A stretch of 64,000 nt of DNA from Xanthobacter autotrophicus (lineage in GTDB: Bacteria > Pseudomonadota > Alphaproteobacteria > Rhizobiales > Xanthobacteraceae). Made by a program: the position numbers and the translations under genes. The notes under the pieces were generated by a model. The model was given only the letters and a program-made list of their open reading frames with translations. It made no database searches and was not told the origin of the DNA. This document shows, one piece after another, positions 1 to 7,804 of the stretch. How positions within the stretch are numbered: position 1 is the first letter of the stretch; the number at the start of each line of letters is the position of its first letter. Where the stretch lies: the NCBI RefSeq assembly GCF_043194295.1, contig NZ_JBAFVK010000008.1. One strand, 5' to 3'.

Positions 1-154
1 CGCGGCCGACGAAGACCCGGTGGCTGGGGGCGTTCTCGCCGGTGGCCCGGACCTCGGGGACGATGCGCACGCCCCGCGCCTGGACCGAAAGGGTGACGAT
101 CTCGCCGCTGAACTCGTTCGCGCCGGTCTTCTTGAAGGTGCCGATGGTCGCCAT
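1..154 (-). CDS. DUF736 family protein (partial, C-terminus outside window)
   Basis: The first 51 codons of a minus-strand gene are present and run off the left edge. The N-terminus starts MATIGTFKKTGANEFSGE and continues with VTLSVQARGVRIVP and NAPSHRVFVGR, the conserved opening of the roughly 105-residue DUF736 family. Function is unknown; the family is typical of rhizobial plasmids and integrative elements, and the neighbours here (ParB, Toprim, DUF2493, DUF932) fit that setting. A GGAG stretch lies about 8 nt upstream of the ATG. The family assignment rests on the conserved N-terminus only. Confidence 0.85.
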   Translation of the reverse strand, partial: MATIGTFKKTGANEFSGEIVTLSVQARGVRIVPEVRATGENAPSHRVFVGR

Positions 155-808
155 GTTACGTCTCCTGATGTCTGTCCCGAGCCCGCACCATGCGGCCTCG
201 ATGGGGATCAAAGGGCCGGAGGCGATCGACGCCGCACCCGCCGGGGTCCCCGCTGCGCTTGCGCAACGGGGTGGCTCTGGGGCCGCAGCGCCAGCGGAGG
301 ATGGCAGCCAGACGACTTTCTTGGCTCGCGCGAGGAATGGGGGATCCGGGGTCCCCGCACGGCGTGCCGTGTGGGGTGGTCGCCCAGGGGAAGAAAGTTG
401 ATTGGCGCCATTGCGGCACAGGCGATCGAGGCGCAGCCGTCGTCTGGCCAGATCCACCCATCGCAGAGGCCGCTTCAGTGCGCTCGGACCGACAGGGATC
501 GATCACGGAGACGTGGCGAGGCTCACTGTACCGCTCCAAGAGCGGCGTGATGTTCAAGGGATCGGCTGCTCACCCAGGTTTGGGCACGGCTTGCATCGTC
601 CTCGATGTCCCCGGCCGCTCAGGGGTTCGACCCCTCTCGAGGTCACCGGACGACGGAACGGGACGCTTCCGGGCAACACGTCGACGGGCCGCTTGCGGGG
701 CGGAGCCGGCTCCGAGCCGAGCTTGAATGCCTCGGCGTTGCCCGACATCGGGCGATGACGGCAGAGCCGAAGCTACCTTGTGCCCGCCGCCCCAGCCGAG
801 AAAGAGGA
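155..808. other. Intergenic stretch without a supported gene
   Basis: Several frames stay open here on both strands, but none has a recognisable domain, a convincing ribosome binding site or a plausible amino-acid composition. They are rich in Arg, Pro and Ser, as expected of GC-rich non-coding frames. I see no transposon ends or RNA gene. It may be decayed DNA. Confidence 0.4.
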
Positions 809-1249
809 TCAGGCCCTGGTGATGCCCCGCCCGGGCGGTTCGGACGGGATCAGCGCGGTCAACCGCACGAATGCCACGATGCCCACGGCAATCGCGCCGA
901 CACCTGAGAAGACCAACTGCCAGGTCTCCGACGGCAGGGTGTGCTTGACGATGCCATGGGTGGCGGCGTAGCCAGCGGCGACAGCGGGAGCGACGAAGGC
1001 GAGCACGACGAGGAGCTTCAGCCAGAGCGGCCGTACGACGGCGAGCATGAGCTGACCGATGCCGAATGTCGCACCGGCGGCGACCAGGCCGACGGCTCCG
1101 GCGCCGAGCCAGCCCGCGCCGGAGCCGTAGGCCCAGCTGCCGGCGGTCAGCCCTAAGAAGAACGGCAGGGCAAAGACGGCGAGCGTGAACAGCAGCCAGC
1201 AGAGAACGCCGATGGCCGCGAGCGATCCGAGGATGGAGAGGACGATCAT
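809..1249 (-). CDS. Small inner-membrane protein, unknown function
   Basis: A 146-residue hydrophobic protein with about four predicted membrane segments (roughly residues 3-38, 46-66, 74-100 and 108-132), rich in Gly, Ala and Leu, ending in a short charged tail. I do not recognise a named family. It sits between DUF736 and a 55-residue ORF on the same strand, so it is probably part of the island's conserved accessory set. The start is the first ATG of the frame; downstream methionines lie inside membrane segments and are unlikely starts. The hydrophobic pattern supports a real gene; no function can be assigned. Confidence 0.7.
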   Translation of the reverse strand: MIVLSILGSLAAIGVLCWLLFTLAVFALPFFLGLTAGSWAYGSGAGWLGAGAVGLVAAGATFGIGQLMLAVVRPLWLKLLVVLAFVAPAVAAGYAATHGIVKHTLPSETWQLVFSGVGAIAVGIVAFVRLTALIPSEPPGRGITRA

Positions 1250-1387
1250 GGTGGTGGTCTCCCGTGCACAAAAAAGCTGACGGTCGCGCCTTTCACCACC
1301 ACCGCGGCGCAGCCAGAATGATAGCCGAGATCGCGCAGGTGCGGGAGCGGAGATCGTTGCGATCCCCGCTCACCGTGGCTCGCCCGG

Positions 1388-1555
1388 TCAGGGGGTGAAG
1401 GGGTCGATCTCGCACAGGATCGCGGTGGCATCGCCATCGAACTCGTTGGCGGGCATGACCGAGAGGCTGCCGTCGCCGGCTTCGAAGATGACGATGGCGA
1501 CCATCAGCGTGGTGGCGAGGCTGAAGGCGAAGGCGTGAGCATCGTTGAGGGACAT
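1388..1555 (-). CDS. Small hypothetical protein (55 aa)
   Basis: A short minus-strand frame that begins MSLNDAHAFAFSLATTLMVA and ends EIDPFTP. Residues 8-24 are hydrophobic and the C-terminal half is acidic. It lies between the membrane protein gene to its left and the MmcQ/YjbR gene read in the opposite direction. Protein-like composition and position argue for a gene, but I recognise no family and cannot suggest a role. Confidence 0.45.
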   Translation of the reverse strand: MSLNDAHAFAFSLATTLMVAIVIFEAGDGSLSVMPANEFDGDATAILCEIDPFTP

Positions 1556-1868
1556 GGTCCGGCTCCTGTTCCGAGCGGGGCCATCCCCCGCTGACAGGCG
1601 CCCGACGTGTCGGGCCGAGAGCCGCAGTCACCGCGAAGGCGTCAGCCGATGCGGCGGCACGCATCGCGTTGCCGACCCCTTGTGGGTTGATGGCCCGAGG
1701 CGATCGGTCCGACCAAGGATCAGCGCACAAAAGCGGGGGTGGACCTGCGCGGACAGCGAGACGTATCCGGATGACGCGGTTCAAAGCCCGGGCTTCGCTC
1801 GCTACAAGAGGGGGCTCGAGGCCGACACGGCGATGGGGCCCTTGGCCAACCACATGGTGACGAGAGGC
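1556..1868. other. Intergenic stretch, nothing recognised
   Basis: The reading frame of the downstream MmcQ/YjbR gene is open through this stretch, but the translation before about position 1833 is Arg/Ser-rich and does not resemble that family. I see no separate gene, RNA or repeat. Confidence 0.35.
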
Positions 1869-2225
1869 ATGACCTACGAGGAGTTCAATGCCTTCTGCGC
1901 GAGGTTGCCGGCCACGACCCATGTGGTGCAGTGGGGCGGATCACACGTCTGGAAGGTCGGCGGCAAGGTTTTCGCTATCGGCGGATGGCAGGACGACGAG
2001 GCCAGCTTCACCTTTAAGGTCAGCGACATCTCCTATGAGGTGCTCCAGGCGCAGCCGGGCCTACGCCCGGCCCCCTATCTCGCCTCACGTGGCCTGAAGT
2101 GGATCCAGCACCACGCCAAGCCCGGCCTATCGGACGCGGAACTGTGCGACTACATCGGGCAGTCGCACGCCATCGTCTCGCGGGGCCTCTCGAGAAAGAT
2201 GCGCGCTGAGCTGGGCTTCCATTAG
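1869..2225 (+). CDS. MmcQ/YjbR family protein
   Basis: A 118-residue protein beginning MTYEEFNAFCARLPATT, with the family's pattern of a small alpha/beta domain. Visible signatures are HVWKVGGKVFAIGGW, FTFKVSD, LRPAPYLASRGLKWIQ and the C-terminal helix DYIGQSHAIVSRGLSRK. The family is often described as DNA-binding because of its fold, but its cellular job is unsettled. The start at 1869 matches the usual N-terminus; in-frame ATGs at 1833 and 1854 are possible alternatives and I cannot exclude them. It is on the plus strand within an otherwise minus-strand island block, so it probably has its own promoter. Confidence 0.8.
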   Translation: MTYEEFNAFCARLPATTHVVQWGGSHVWKVGGKVFAIGGWQDDEASFTFKVSDISYEVLQAQPGLRPAPYLASRGLKWIQHHAKPGLSDAELCDYIGQSHAIVSRGLSRKMRAELGFH

Positions 2226-2294
2226 TATAAAGGCGACGTTGCAGCGCGCGGCGACGTGCGCAGACATTTGCGGAAGGTTGGTGAACGGTGGCGC

Positions 2295-3215
2295 TCATGC
2301 GCCACCGAACCTCCAGACCGGGATGCCGAGGGTCTTCGCCTTGTCGGCGAGGTTCTGCTGGATGCCGGTGCCTGGAAACACCAAGACCCCGATCGGCAGC
2401 ACTGCGAGCATCTGGTCGTTACGCTTGAAGGGAGCGGCGCGGCCGTGCTTCGTCCAGTCTGGCGCGAAGCCGATCTGCGGCACATTGCGGTGGTCGGCCC
2501 AGCGGGAGGCGATCTTCTCGGCGCCCTTCGGCGACTTGCCGTGCATCAGCACCATGTCCGGGTGCTTGGCGTGGACCTTGTCGAGGGCGTCCCAGATGAG
2601 CCGGTGATCGTTGAAGTCCAGCCCGCCGGTGAAGGCAACCTTCGGACCCGGCGGCAGGAGCACCTCCTGTTCGGCGCGCTTCTTCGCCATCAGGAAGTCG
2701 CGGCTGTCGATCATCGCCGCCGTCATGGCCTTGTGGTTGACCATCGACCCGGTGCGAGGACGCCAAGGCATCCCGGCGTGACGCTCGTAGTGCTCGGCGG
2801 CCTCGTCGCGCATCAACTCGAAGGCGTCGCGGCGCTCGATCAGCGTCTGCCCTTCGGTGGTGAGGTGTTCCAGCTCGACGGATCTGACCTCGCTGCCGTC
2901 CTGTGCCTGCTGGGACCGGCGCTGGCCCTGCTCATTGTCGTCGAGCGCGCGTTCGATCCGGCCGGTGGCGCGGTGGAAGAGGTTGACCGTCGACCAGAGG
3001 AGGTCGTCGAGGTCTGGCTCGAGGCGGGAGTCGGTCAGGGTGGAGATGAAGGCGTCGAAGATGTCGGCGACGGCGCCGGCGAGACGATGGCCTTCCGGGA
3101 GTGGCCGGGGATCAGGGTCATCGAGGAAGGGGCGGTAGCCATAGAGCTGGAGTTCGGTCAGGACATGGTCGGTTGGGGAAGAGACGTGATGCGGCTCGTC
3201 GTCGTGCTCGCTCAT
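2295..3215 (-). CDS. DUF2493 (SLOG-superfamily) protein
   Basis: A 306-residue protein. The N-terminal 150 residues are helical and charged. The C-terminal part (about residues 190-305) is the DUF2493/YspA-type SLOG domain, with KVAFTGGLDFNDHRLIWDAL, then VLMHGKSPKGAEKIASRWAD and VLVFPGTGIQQNLADKAK. SLOG proteins bind nucleotides or nucleotide-derived ligands by a Rossmann-like fold, and some act as sensors in conflict systems. The substrate here is unknown. The genes for a Toprim protein and ParB lie upstream on the same strand, a recurrent arrangement on alphaproteobacterial plasmids and islands. Start chosen at MSEHDDEPHH. Confidence 0.85.
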   Translation of the reverse strand: MSEHDDEPHHVSSPTDHVLTELQLYGYRPFLDDPDPRPLPEGHRLAGAVADIFDAFISTLTDSRLEPDLDDLLWSTVNLFHRATGRIERALDDNEQGQRRSQQAQDGSEVRSVELEHLTTEGQTLIERRDAFELMRDEAAEHYERHAGMPWRPRTGSMVNHKAMTAAMIDSRDFLMAKKRAEQEVLLPPGPKVAFTGGLDFNDHRLIWDALDKVHAKHPDMVLMHGKSPKGAEKIASRWADHRNVPQIGFAPDWTKHGRAAPFKRNDQMLAVLPIGVLVFPGTGIQQNLADKAKTLGIPVWRFGGA

Positions 3216-3526
3216 GGGATGCTCCGTCGGCTGGACCGCGACCGTCGCGGCCTTCGTGGCGGCGGAAGCCCCAGGCGGGACGGACCTGCACCCGAAGCCC
3301 GGCTGAGGGGCGAAGCGTCAGCGGAGGAGGGCGAAGGCCGGCGATTTTGCTTCGCGATGGAAAGCGCGGGCTTCGCCCGCGCGCCGGAAAATCGTCGGCC
3401 GCAGCCATTGCCGGGCCGGCTCGCTTGTGGGCTCGATTGCCCTCTGGAAGGCCGAGGCGCGGTCCTCTTCGGCGTGGTCGCATCCGAGCGAGCGTGAACG
3501 CAGCCGCCCCCCACTTCCTTTCCCGG
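3216..3526. other. Intergenic spacer with a GC-rich hairpin
   Basis: This 311-bp spacer lies between the Toprim stop and the DUF2493 start, both on the minus strand. It carries a perfect 8-bp stem with a 3-nt loop (GCGCGGGC, TTC, GCCCGCGC) at 3364-3382. No T-run follows it, so its role as a terminator is doubtful. No gene is apparent. Confidence 0.4.
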
Positions 3527-4579
3527 CTACGCTGCCGATGCCAGGAAGCGGCTGACGTCCTGTGGGGCGAGCTGGACCCGCGTGCTGGCCCGGAGAGCGT
3601 CGATGCCGAGCGCGCGCAGATCCTCGTTGAAGTCGCCGAGCGCCGGCGACAGCACCATGGCCTCGATCCCGACCGCTTCTGCCCGCTCGATGAGGCGGTC
3701 CCGCGCGCCATCGCCGGCCGGATCATTGTCGCGCACGATGTAGAGCCGGCGCAGCGTGTCCGGGAACAGGACAGCGGCAAGATGAGCCGCCGAGAGCGTC
3801 GCGGCCATCGCCATGCCGGGCAGGACACAGCGGAGCGAGAGTACGGTCTCGATGCCCTCGCCGGCGGCCATGACATCGTTCGGCACACCGAACCGGGCCG
3901 CATTGCCGAGGAGATCGCCCATGGCCCGCCGCGGCGTGTCGATCGGTGCCTTGCCGAGCCGGATGGGATCAAAGCCATCGGGGTCGAGCCAGGTGCGGTG
4001 GGCGCCGGTGAGCTTGCCATCGAGATCAGTGACGGCGGCGATCATTGCCGGCCAGACCTCAGTGGGTGCATGCAGGTCGGGCCGGTAGTAGCAGCGCGGA
4101 TGAAAGCGCAGGCTTCCGGGTCCGTGCAAAGCCGTAATGCCGCGGTTCCGCAGATAGGCTTCCACGATTGTGCCCGAAATCGGCTGCGTCATGGCGATGA
4201 GCCGGCGTGCTGCGTCCACCGAGCCGGCCGGCGCAGAGGCGACGGGTCGCCGGGCGTTCCTCGGTTCTGGCTCGGTCCGTGGCAGAGCGAGGAAGGTGCG
4301 AGCCTCCTCAGCGACGTCCCGGAAGTCGACGAGGCCCAGGGCTTCGCGAATGACGTCGAGGAGATCACCATGCTCTGAGGTCGCGGCATCGGTCCACTTA
4401 CCGGCCGGGCCTTTCATCGAGTCTCTGAGCCGGACGAACAGGGAGCGGCCCGGCGTGTTGCGCACATCGCCGACTAGCCAGTAATGGCCCTCGCGCCGGC
4501 CGTTGGAGAGATAGCGGCGACAGACGGCTTCGGCCTGGTCGGCGAGACGGCGCGCGAGATCATGTGGTGATCCCGACAT
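3527..4579 (-). CDS. Toprim domain-containing protein (primase-like)
   Basis: A 350-residue protein. Its N-terminal half resembles the DUF7146 segment of phage and plasmid primase/helicase proteins (GREGHYWLVGDVRNTPGRSL, HGDLLDVIREALGL). The C-terminal Toprim domain shows the expected acidic sites: the glutamate of AAGEGIETVLSLR and the Asp pair of YIVRDNDPAGDGARD. Toprim domains handle phosphotransfer on DNA in primases, topoisomerases and nucleases. No zinc-finger or helicase domain is present, so it may need a partner or act in element maintenance. An RBS-like GGAGG lies just upstream of the ATG, after the hairpin that follows parB. Confidence 0.85.
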   Translation of the reverse strand: MSGSPHDLARRLADQAEAVCRRYLSNGRREGHYWLVGDVRNTPGRSLFVRLRDSMKGPAGKWTDAATSEHGDLLDVIREALGLVDFRDVAEEARTFLALPRTEPEPRNARRPVASAPAGSVDAARRLIAMTQPISGTIVEAYLRNRGITALHGPGSLRFHPRCYYRPDLHAPTEVWPAMIAAVTDLDGKLTGAHRTWLDPDGFDPIRLGKAPIDTPRRAMGDLLGNAARFGVPNDVMAAGEGIETVLSLRCVLPGMAMAATLSAAHLAAVLFPDTLRRLYIVRDNDPAGDGARDRLIERAEAVGIEAMVLSPALGDFNEDLRALGIDALRASTRVQLAPQDVSRFLASAA

Positions 4580-4600
4580 GATGCGCCTCCAAAAGAAAAG

Positions 4601-4625
4601 CCCGCAGGGCGTGAAGCCCTGCGGG
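4601..4625 (-). terminator. Rho-independent terminator or attenuator after parB
   Basis: On the minus strand a perfect 10-bp stem (CCCGCAGGGC with GCCCTGCGGG, 5-nt loop) is followed by CTTTTCTTTT. It lies 24 nt past the parB stop and 22 nt before the Toprim start, so it would end parB transcripts or reduce read-through into the Toprim gene. Confidence 0.8.
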
Positions 4626-4648
4626 TCAAGGAGAGGAGGGAGGACCTG

Positions 4649-6223
4649 TCAGCCGGCCAGGGTCGCGTGGACCGCAGGTTCGGCTTCGTCAGTGTCCGCG
4701 AAGCCGTCGCTTTGGCCCATGGCCGTTTCGCCGTCTTTTCTCACCGTTTCTTCACTGGCCGGTTCCGGCGCGAGCCTCCCGTCGGTCTCGGCGTACCCTG
4801 GCGTGCGCAGCGGCTCGGGCAGCCAGCCGGTCTCGGCGAGCAACGTCTCCGCCTCGGTGGCCATGTCGCCCTTCTTGAGGTGGGCGAGCTCCGTCATCAG
4901 CCGGTCCGAGAGCGGCGACAGGCCGTCATCTTCTTCGGGCTCCGGTGCTTCGGCGTCCGTGGTGACGGCATCCGCATCGTGGCTGTCCGCGGCGACCACA
5001 CGCCCGCCGTCGCCCGCGCCCAGGTCAGCCTCCGGTTCGGCCGGCGCTTCGTCCTCGGGGCGGACATAGCCGCGCTCGACCCGCAGGCTGCCGTCATGGG
5101 CGATGCTGACGAAGGCGCCGGCCCGGGCAATATCGGATGGATCGAAGGCGAGCGGCCGATCCTCCCAGGCTTCGAGCTCGGCCTCCAGCTCGCCGAGGCG
5201 GGCGTCGATGTCGTCCGGCAGCTCGTCGGAGGCGTCATAGTCCTCCGACAGACGATCGTATTCCGCCTGTACGGCGTCCCGGGCGGCTTCCTCCTCGGTC
5301 GTCAGGGGAACCGGCTCGCCGCGCAGCTGGCGCAGGCCGAAGGTGTGGCCATAGGCGAAGTCGGGCGCGACCTCGATCCATTTCCACCCCTCGGCGGCGA
5401 TCACCTCGGAGTCCGCCCTCAGCTTGTCGCCCACCATCCGGTCCACCAAGGCCACATCCTGCAGCCAGCCGCCGTCATCACCCTGGAACAGGTCACGCAG
5501 GATTGTGCCGCCGGCCTCCACGTAGGCCTCAACGCCGATGAACCGGGCCCGCTTGTCGGAGGCGCGCACCGCGCCTTCGGTCAGCATGCGGCGGATGACA
5601 TGGGGCTGCTTGTCATAGGATTGCTGCAGCCGCTCGAACACCTGCTCCTGGCGCTCGTGGTCGCCCGACACAGTGAAGGCCATGAGCTGGTCCAGCGACA
5701 TGCCATCCTCGGCGTAGGTGTCCAGCAGCCTGGGCGAGACCGAGGCGAGCTTCAGGCGTTGCTTCACGACGCCCACCGAGACGAAGAAGGCGGCGGCGAT
5801 CTCCTCCTCGGACTGCCCTTTCTTCCGCAAGGCGAGGAAGGCCCGAAACTGGTCGAGGGGATGGAGCGGTGCGCGCTGGACGTTCTCGGCGAGGGAGTCC
5901 TCCTCGGCGATGCCATCCTCGCGCACGACGCACGGCACGGGCGCGCTCCTGGCGAGGCGCTTCTGCTTCACCAGCAGTTCAAGCGCCCGGTAACGGCGGC
6001 CGCCGGCCGGGATCTCGAATAGGCCGGTCTCGACGCCATCGGCGTCGACCACCGGCCGGACGCTCAGGCCCTGCAGGAGGCCGCGGCGGGCGATGTCCTC
6101 GGCCAGCTCCTCGACGGAGACGCCGGCTCGCACGTGTCGGACATTCGCCTGACTGAGCACGAGATGATGGAAGGGAATGTCGCGCGAGGGCGACAGGGTG
6201 ATCTTCTTCTTCGCGATGGCCAT
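4649..6223 (-). CDS. ParB/RepB/Spo0J family protein
   Basis: A 524-residue protein. Residues about 15-110 form the ParB N-terminal (CTPase/sulfiredoxin-like) domain, with ETGLFEIPAGGRRYRALELL and EDSLAENVQRAPLHPLDQFR. A helix-turn-helix region follows (EEEIAAAFFVSVGVVKQRLK). The C-terminal 200 residues are strongly acidic and low in complexity. ParB proteins bind centromere-like sites and spread on DNA; large versions without an adjacent parA are common on alphaproteobacterial islands and may act in regulation or maintenance. No parA is visible here. Start MAIAKKKITLSPSRD is set by a GGAG 9 nt upstream. A structured leader precedes the gene (see 6239-6355). Confidence 0.9.
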   Translation of the reverse strand: MAIAKKKITLSPSRDIPFHHLVLSQANVRHVRAGVSVEELAEDIARRGLLQGLSVRPVVDADGVETGLFEIPAGGRRYRALELLVKQKRLARSAPVPCVVREDGIAEEDSLAENVQRAPLHPLDQFRAFLALRKKGQSEEEIAAAFFVSVGVVKQRLKLASVSPRLLDTYAEDGMSLDQLMAFTVSGDHERQEQVFERLQQSYDKQPHVIRRMLTEGAVRASDKRARFIGVEAYVEAGGTILRDLFQGDDGGWLQDVALVDRMVGDKLRADSEVIAAEGWKWIEVAPDFAYGHTFGLRQLRGEPVPLTTEEEAARDAVQAEYDRLSEDYDASDELPDDIDARLGELEAELEAWEDRPLAFDPSDIARAGAFVSIAHDGSLRVERGYVRPEDEAPAEPEADLGAGDGGRVVAADSHDADAVTTDAEAPEPEEDDGLSPLSDRLMTELAHLKKGDMATEAETLLAETGWLPEPLRTPGYAETDGRLAPEPASEETVRKDGETAMGQSDGFADTDEAEPAVHATLAG

Positions 6224-6238
6224 CGGGATGATCTCCGC

Positions 6239-6355
6239 GACGGGCGGCCGAGAGCCTCTCTCTCAGCTCCAAGCCCGTCACGAAGCGAAGCGCCGCCCTC
6301 TGCCTCTGAGGACGGCGCCGCAAAGCCGACGATCCGGAAAGCCGGGAGAACGGGA
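6239..6355 (-). promoter_or_regulatory. Structured 5' leader of parB (twin of 7617-7720)
   Basis: The minus-strand leader directly before the parB Shine-Dalgarno folds into a two-tier hairpin at 6281-6239. The outer stem is GACGGGC with GCCCGTC. The inner 8-bp stem is GCTGAGAG with CTCTCGGC around loop AGAGG. The same architecture with compensatory base changes precedes the DUF932 gene. Further upstream both leaders share a CTTTGCG block and a TCTCC..CCGG block. The 3' strand of the outer stem ends two bases before the GGAG, so folding could affect translation. Confidence 0.65.
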
Positions 6356-6360
6356 AGGCA

Positions 6361-6398
6361 CAAAGCCGGAGACACGGCTCTGCGTGTCTCCGGCTTTG
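6361..6398 (-). terminator. Perfect 16-bp hairpin after the DUF932 gene
   Basis: The arms CAAAGCCGGAGACACG and CGTGTCTCCGGCTTTG flank a 6-nt loop, 6 nt past the DUF932 stop codon. There is no long T-run, only TTTG followed by TGCC on the minus strand. It is probably a terminator or a stem that protects the transcript 3' end. Confidence 0.6.
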
Positions 6399-6404
6399 CA
6401 GAAG

Positions 6405-7601
6405 TCAGGAAGCCCGGTCGAGGAGCTTCTTCGCTCGTGCCTCCAGGTCGAGACGGGCGTCCTGGTGGGGCTTGTCCCGTGCCACCGCGGTGATGCCCTG
6501 CACGAAGTCGAAGACGCTCTCGGGCTTGCGCCCCTCTTCGGCGAGCACAGTCTCGATGATTTTCGAGGTCTCGGCCTTGGAGAAGCCGCGCTTGCGCAGG
6601 AAATCGCTGCGGTCCTCGTCGGAGCGGGCCACGATCTTCTCCCGCGCCGCCTTGATGCCGTTGACGAAGGGGAGGGGGGAGGAGTTGGCGAAACGGGTCA
6701 AAGCGGGCTCTGCCTCGTGGGCAAAGCGCGAGGCGGCGTACTTCGAGTGGCGGATGGTGATCTCTTCGAAATCCTCGACGCCCCACAGATTGCGGTTCTG
6801 GCACACGGCCCTGAGATAGAAGCTCGCGATGCCGAGGGTCTTCGCGCCCACCTCCGAGTTCCAGCAATAAAAGCCGCGGAAGAAGAGGTCGGGTGAGCCA
6901 TCCGGCAGCCGGCCGGCCTCAATGGGATTGAGATCGTCCACCAGGAACAGGAAGACGTCCCGGTCCGAGGCATAAAGGGTGGTGGTGTCCCTCGTGATGT
7001 CGACGCTGGGATTGTAGAGGCCGGTCGACCAGTCGAGGACGCCGGGCACCTTCCAGCGGGTATCCCCGGTGCCATTGCCGGCGATCCGCTGCACGGCTGC
7101 GACCAGCTCATGGTCGTAGATCCGGCCATATTCCGCACCGGTGACGGCACGCAGCTCGATCCGGCCGTCCTCGATCTCGAAAGTCTTGACCTGCTCGGCA
7201 CGGTGGGAGGTGAGGCCATACTGCAGGTTGATGCCGGCGAGCGGTGCCGGGAGCTGGCGCAGATACGCCGCCGGCGCCCCGACGAGGCTCGCAAGCTGGC
7301 CGAAGCTCCAGTGCGTCGGGGCGAGGGGGGCGTCCGAGCCCGGCAGCATCAGGGAGAGGCGCTCGGCGTCCTCTCGGCTCGCTTCCACCCGGATCGCCGC
7401 GCTCTCCACCGTCCGGGTGCGGCTGCGCTCGGTCCGGCGGGACACGGCGGCGAACAGGTCCGACAGGGACAGGTACCGCTCGTCGTCGGGCCGGGAGAAC
7501 CACTCCGAGGACACGCGGCCAATCCGCTCGCCGCGGCTCACATCCACCTTGTAGGCACCGGCACTCGAGGGCGCCGCGTCCAGAGTCACCACCTGGGTCA
7601 T
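6405..7601 (-). CDS. DUF932 family protein
   Basis: A 398-residue protein of the DUF932 (phage/plasmid-like TIGR03299-related) family. Signatures include TEYGRIYDHE-like text (VTGAEYGRIYDHELVAAVQR), LYASDRDVFLFLVDD, FFRGFYCWNSEVGAKTLGIA and CQNRNLWGVEDFEE. These proteins are widespread on plasmids, phages and integrative elements, and their biochemical role is unknown. An ATG 15 nt further upstream is possible, but GGAGG sits 8 nt before the ATG at 7601, so MTQVVTLDAAPSS is preferred. It carries the same type of folded leader as parB, suggesting shared control. Confidence 0.9.
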   Translation of the reverse strand: MTQVVTLDAAPSSAGAYKVDVSRGERIGRVSSEWFSRPDDERYLSLSDLFAAVSRRTERSRTRTVESAAIRVEASREDAERLSLMLPGSDAPLAPTHWSFGQLASLVGAPAAYLRQLPAPLAGINLQYGLTSHRAEQVKTFEIEDGRIELRAVTGAEYGRIYDHELVAAVQRIAGNGTGDTRWKVPGVLDWSTGLYNPSVDITRDTTTLYASDRDVFLFLVDDLNPIEAGRLPDGSPDLFFRGFYCWNSEVGAKTLGIASFYLRAVCQNRNLWGVEDFEEITIRHSKYAASRFAHEAEPALTRFANSSPLPFVNGIKAAREKIVARSDEDRSDFLRKRGFSKAETSKIIETVLAEEGRKPESVFDFVQGITAVARDKPHQDARLDLEARAKKLLDRAS

Positions 7602-7616
7602 GGGACCAACCTCCAT

Positions 7617-7720
7617 GACGGGCGCCGGAAGCCTCTCCTCCGGCCCTCAACCCGTCACGGAAACCCGATCCAACCTCTCACTCTCGGGCGCAAAGCGCGT
7701 GTCCGGGAGGAGAGAACGGA
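7617..7720 (-). promoter_or_regulatory. Structured 5' leader of the DUF932 gene (twin of 6239-6355)
   Basis: The hairpin at 7658-7617 on the minus strand has outer stem GACGGG with CCCGTC and an inner stem GCCGGAGG with CTTCCGGC, closed by loop AGAGG. Compared with the parB leader, two inner base pairs change on both sides (A-T to G-C and G-C to A-T) and the loop is identical. The outer stem ends 2 nt before the GGAGG of the DUF932 gene. Whether it matches a catalogued RNA family cannot be told from sequence alone. Confidence 0.65.
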
Positions 7721-7804
7721 ATTCGGGCGCAAGCTCGGCCGGAATGCTCATCGCGGGGCGGCCTTGTCGCTCGATCGGCATCCGCTTGGTCAGGGAGAAG
7801 CGCG

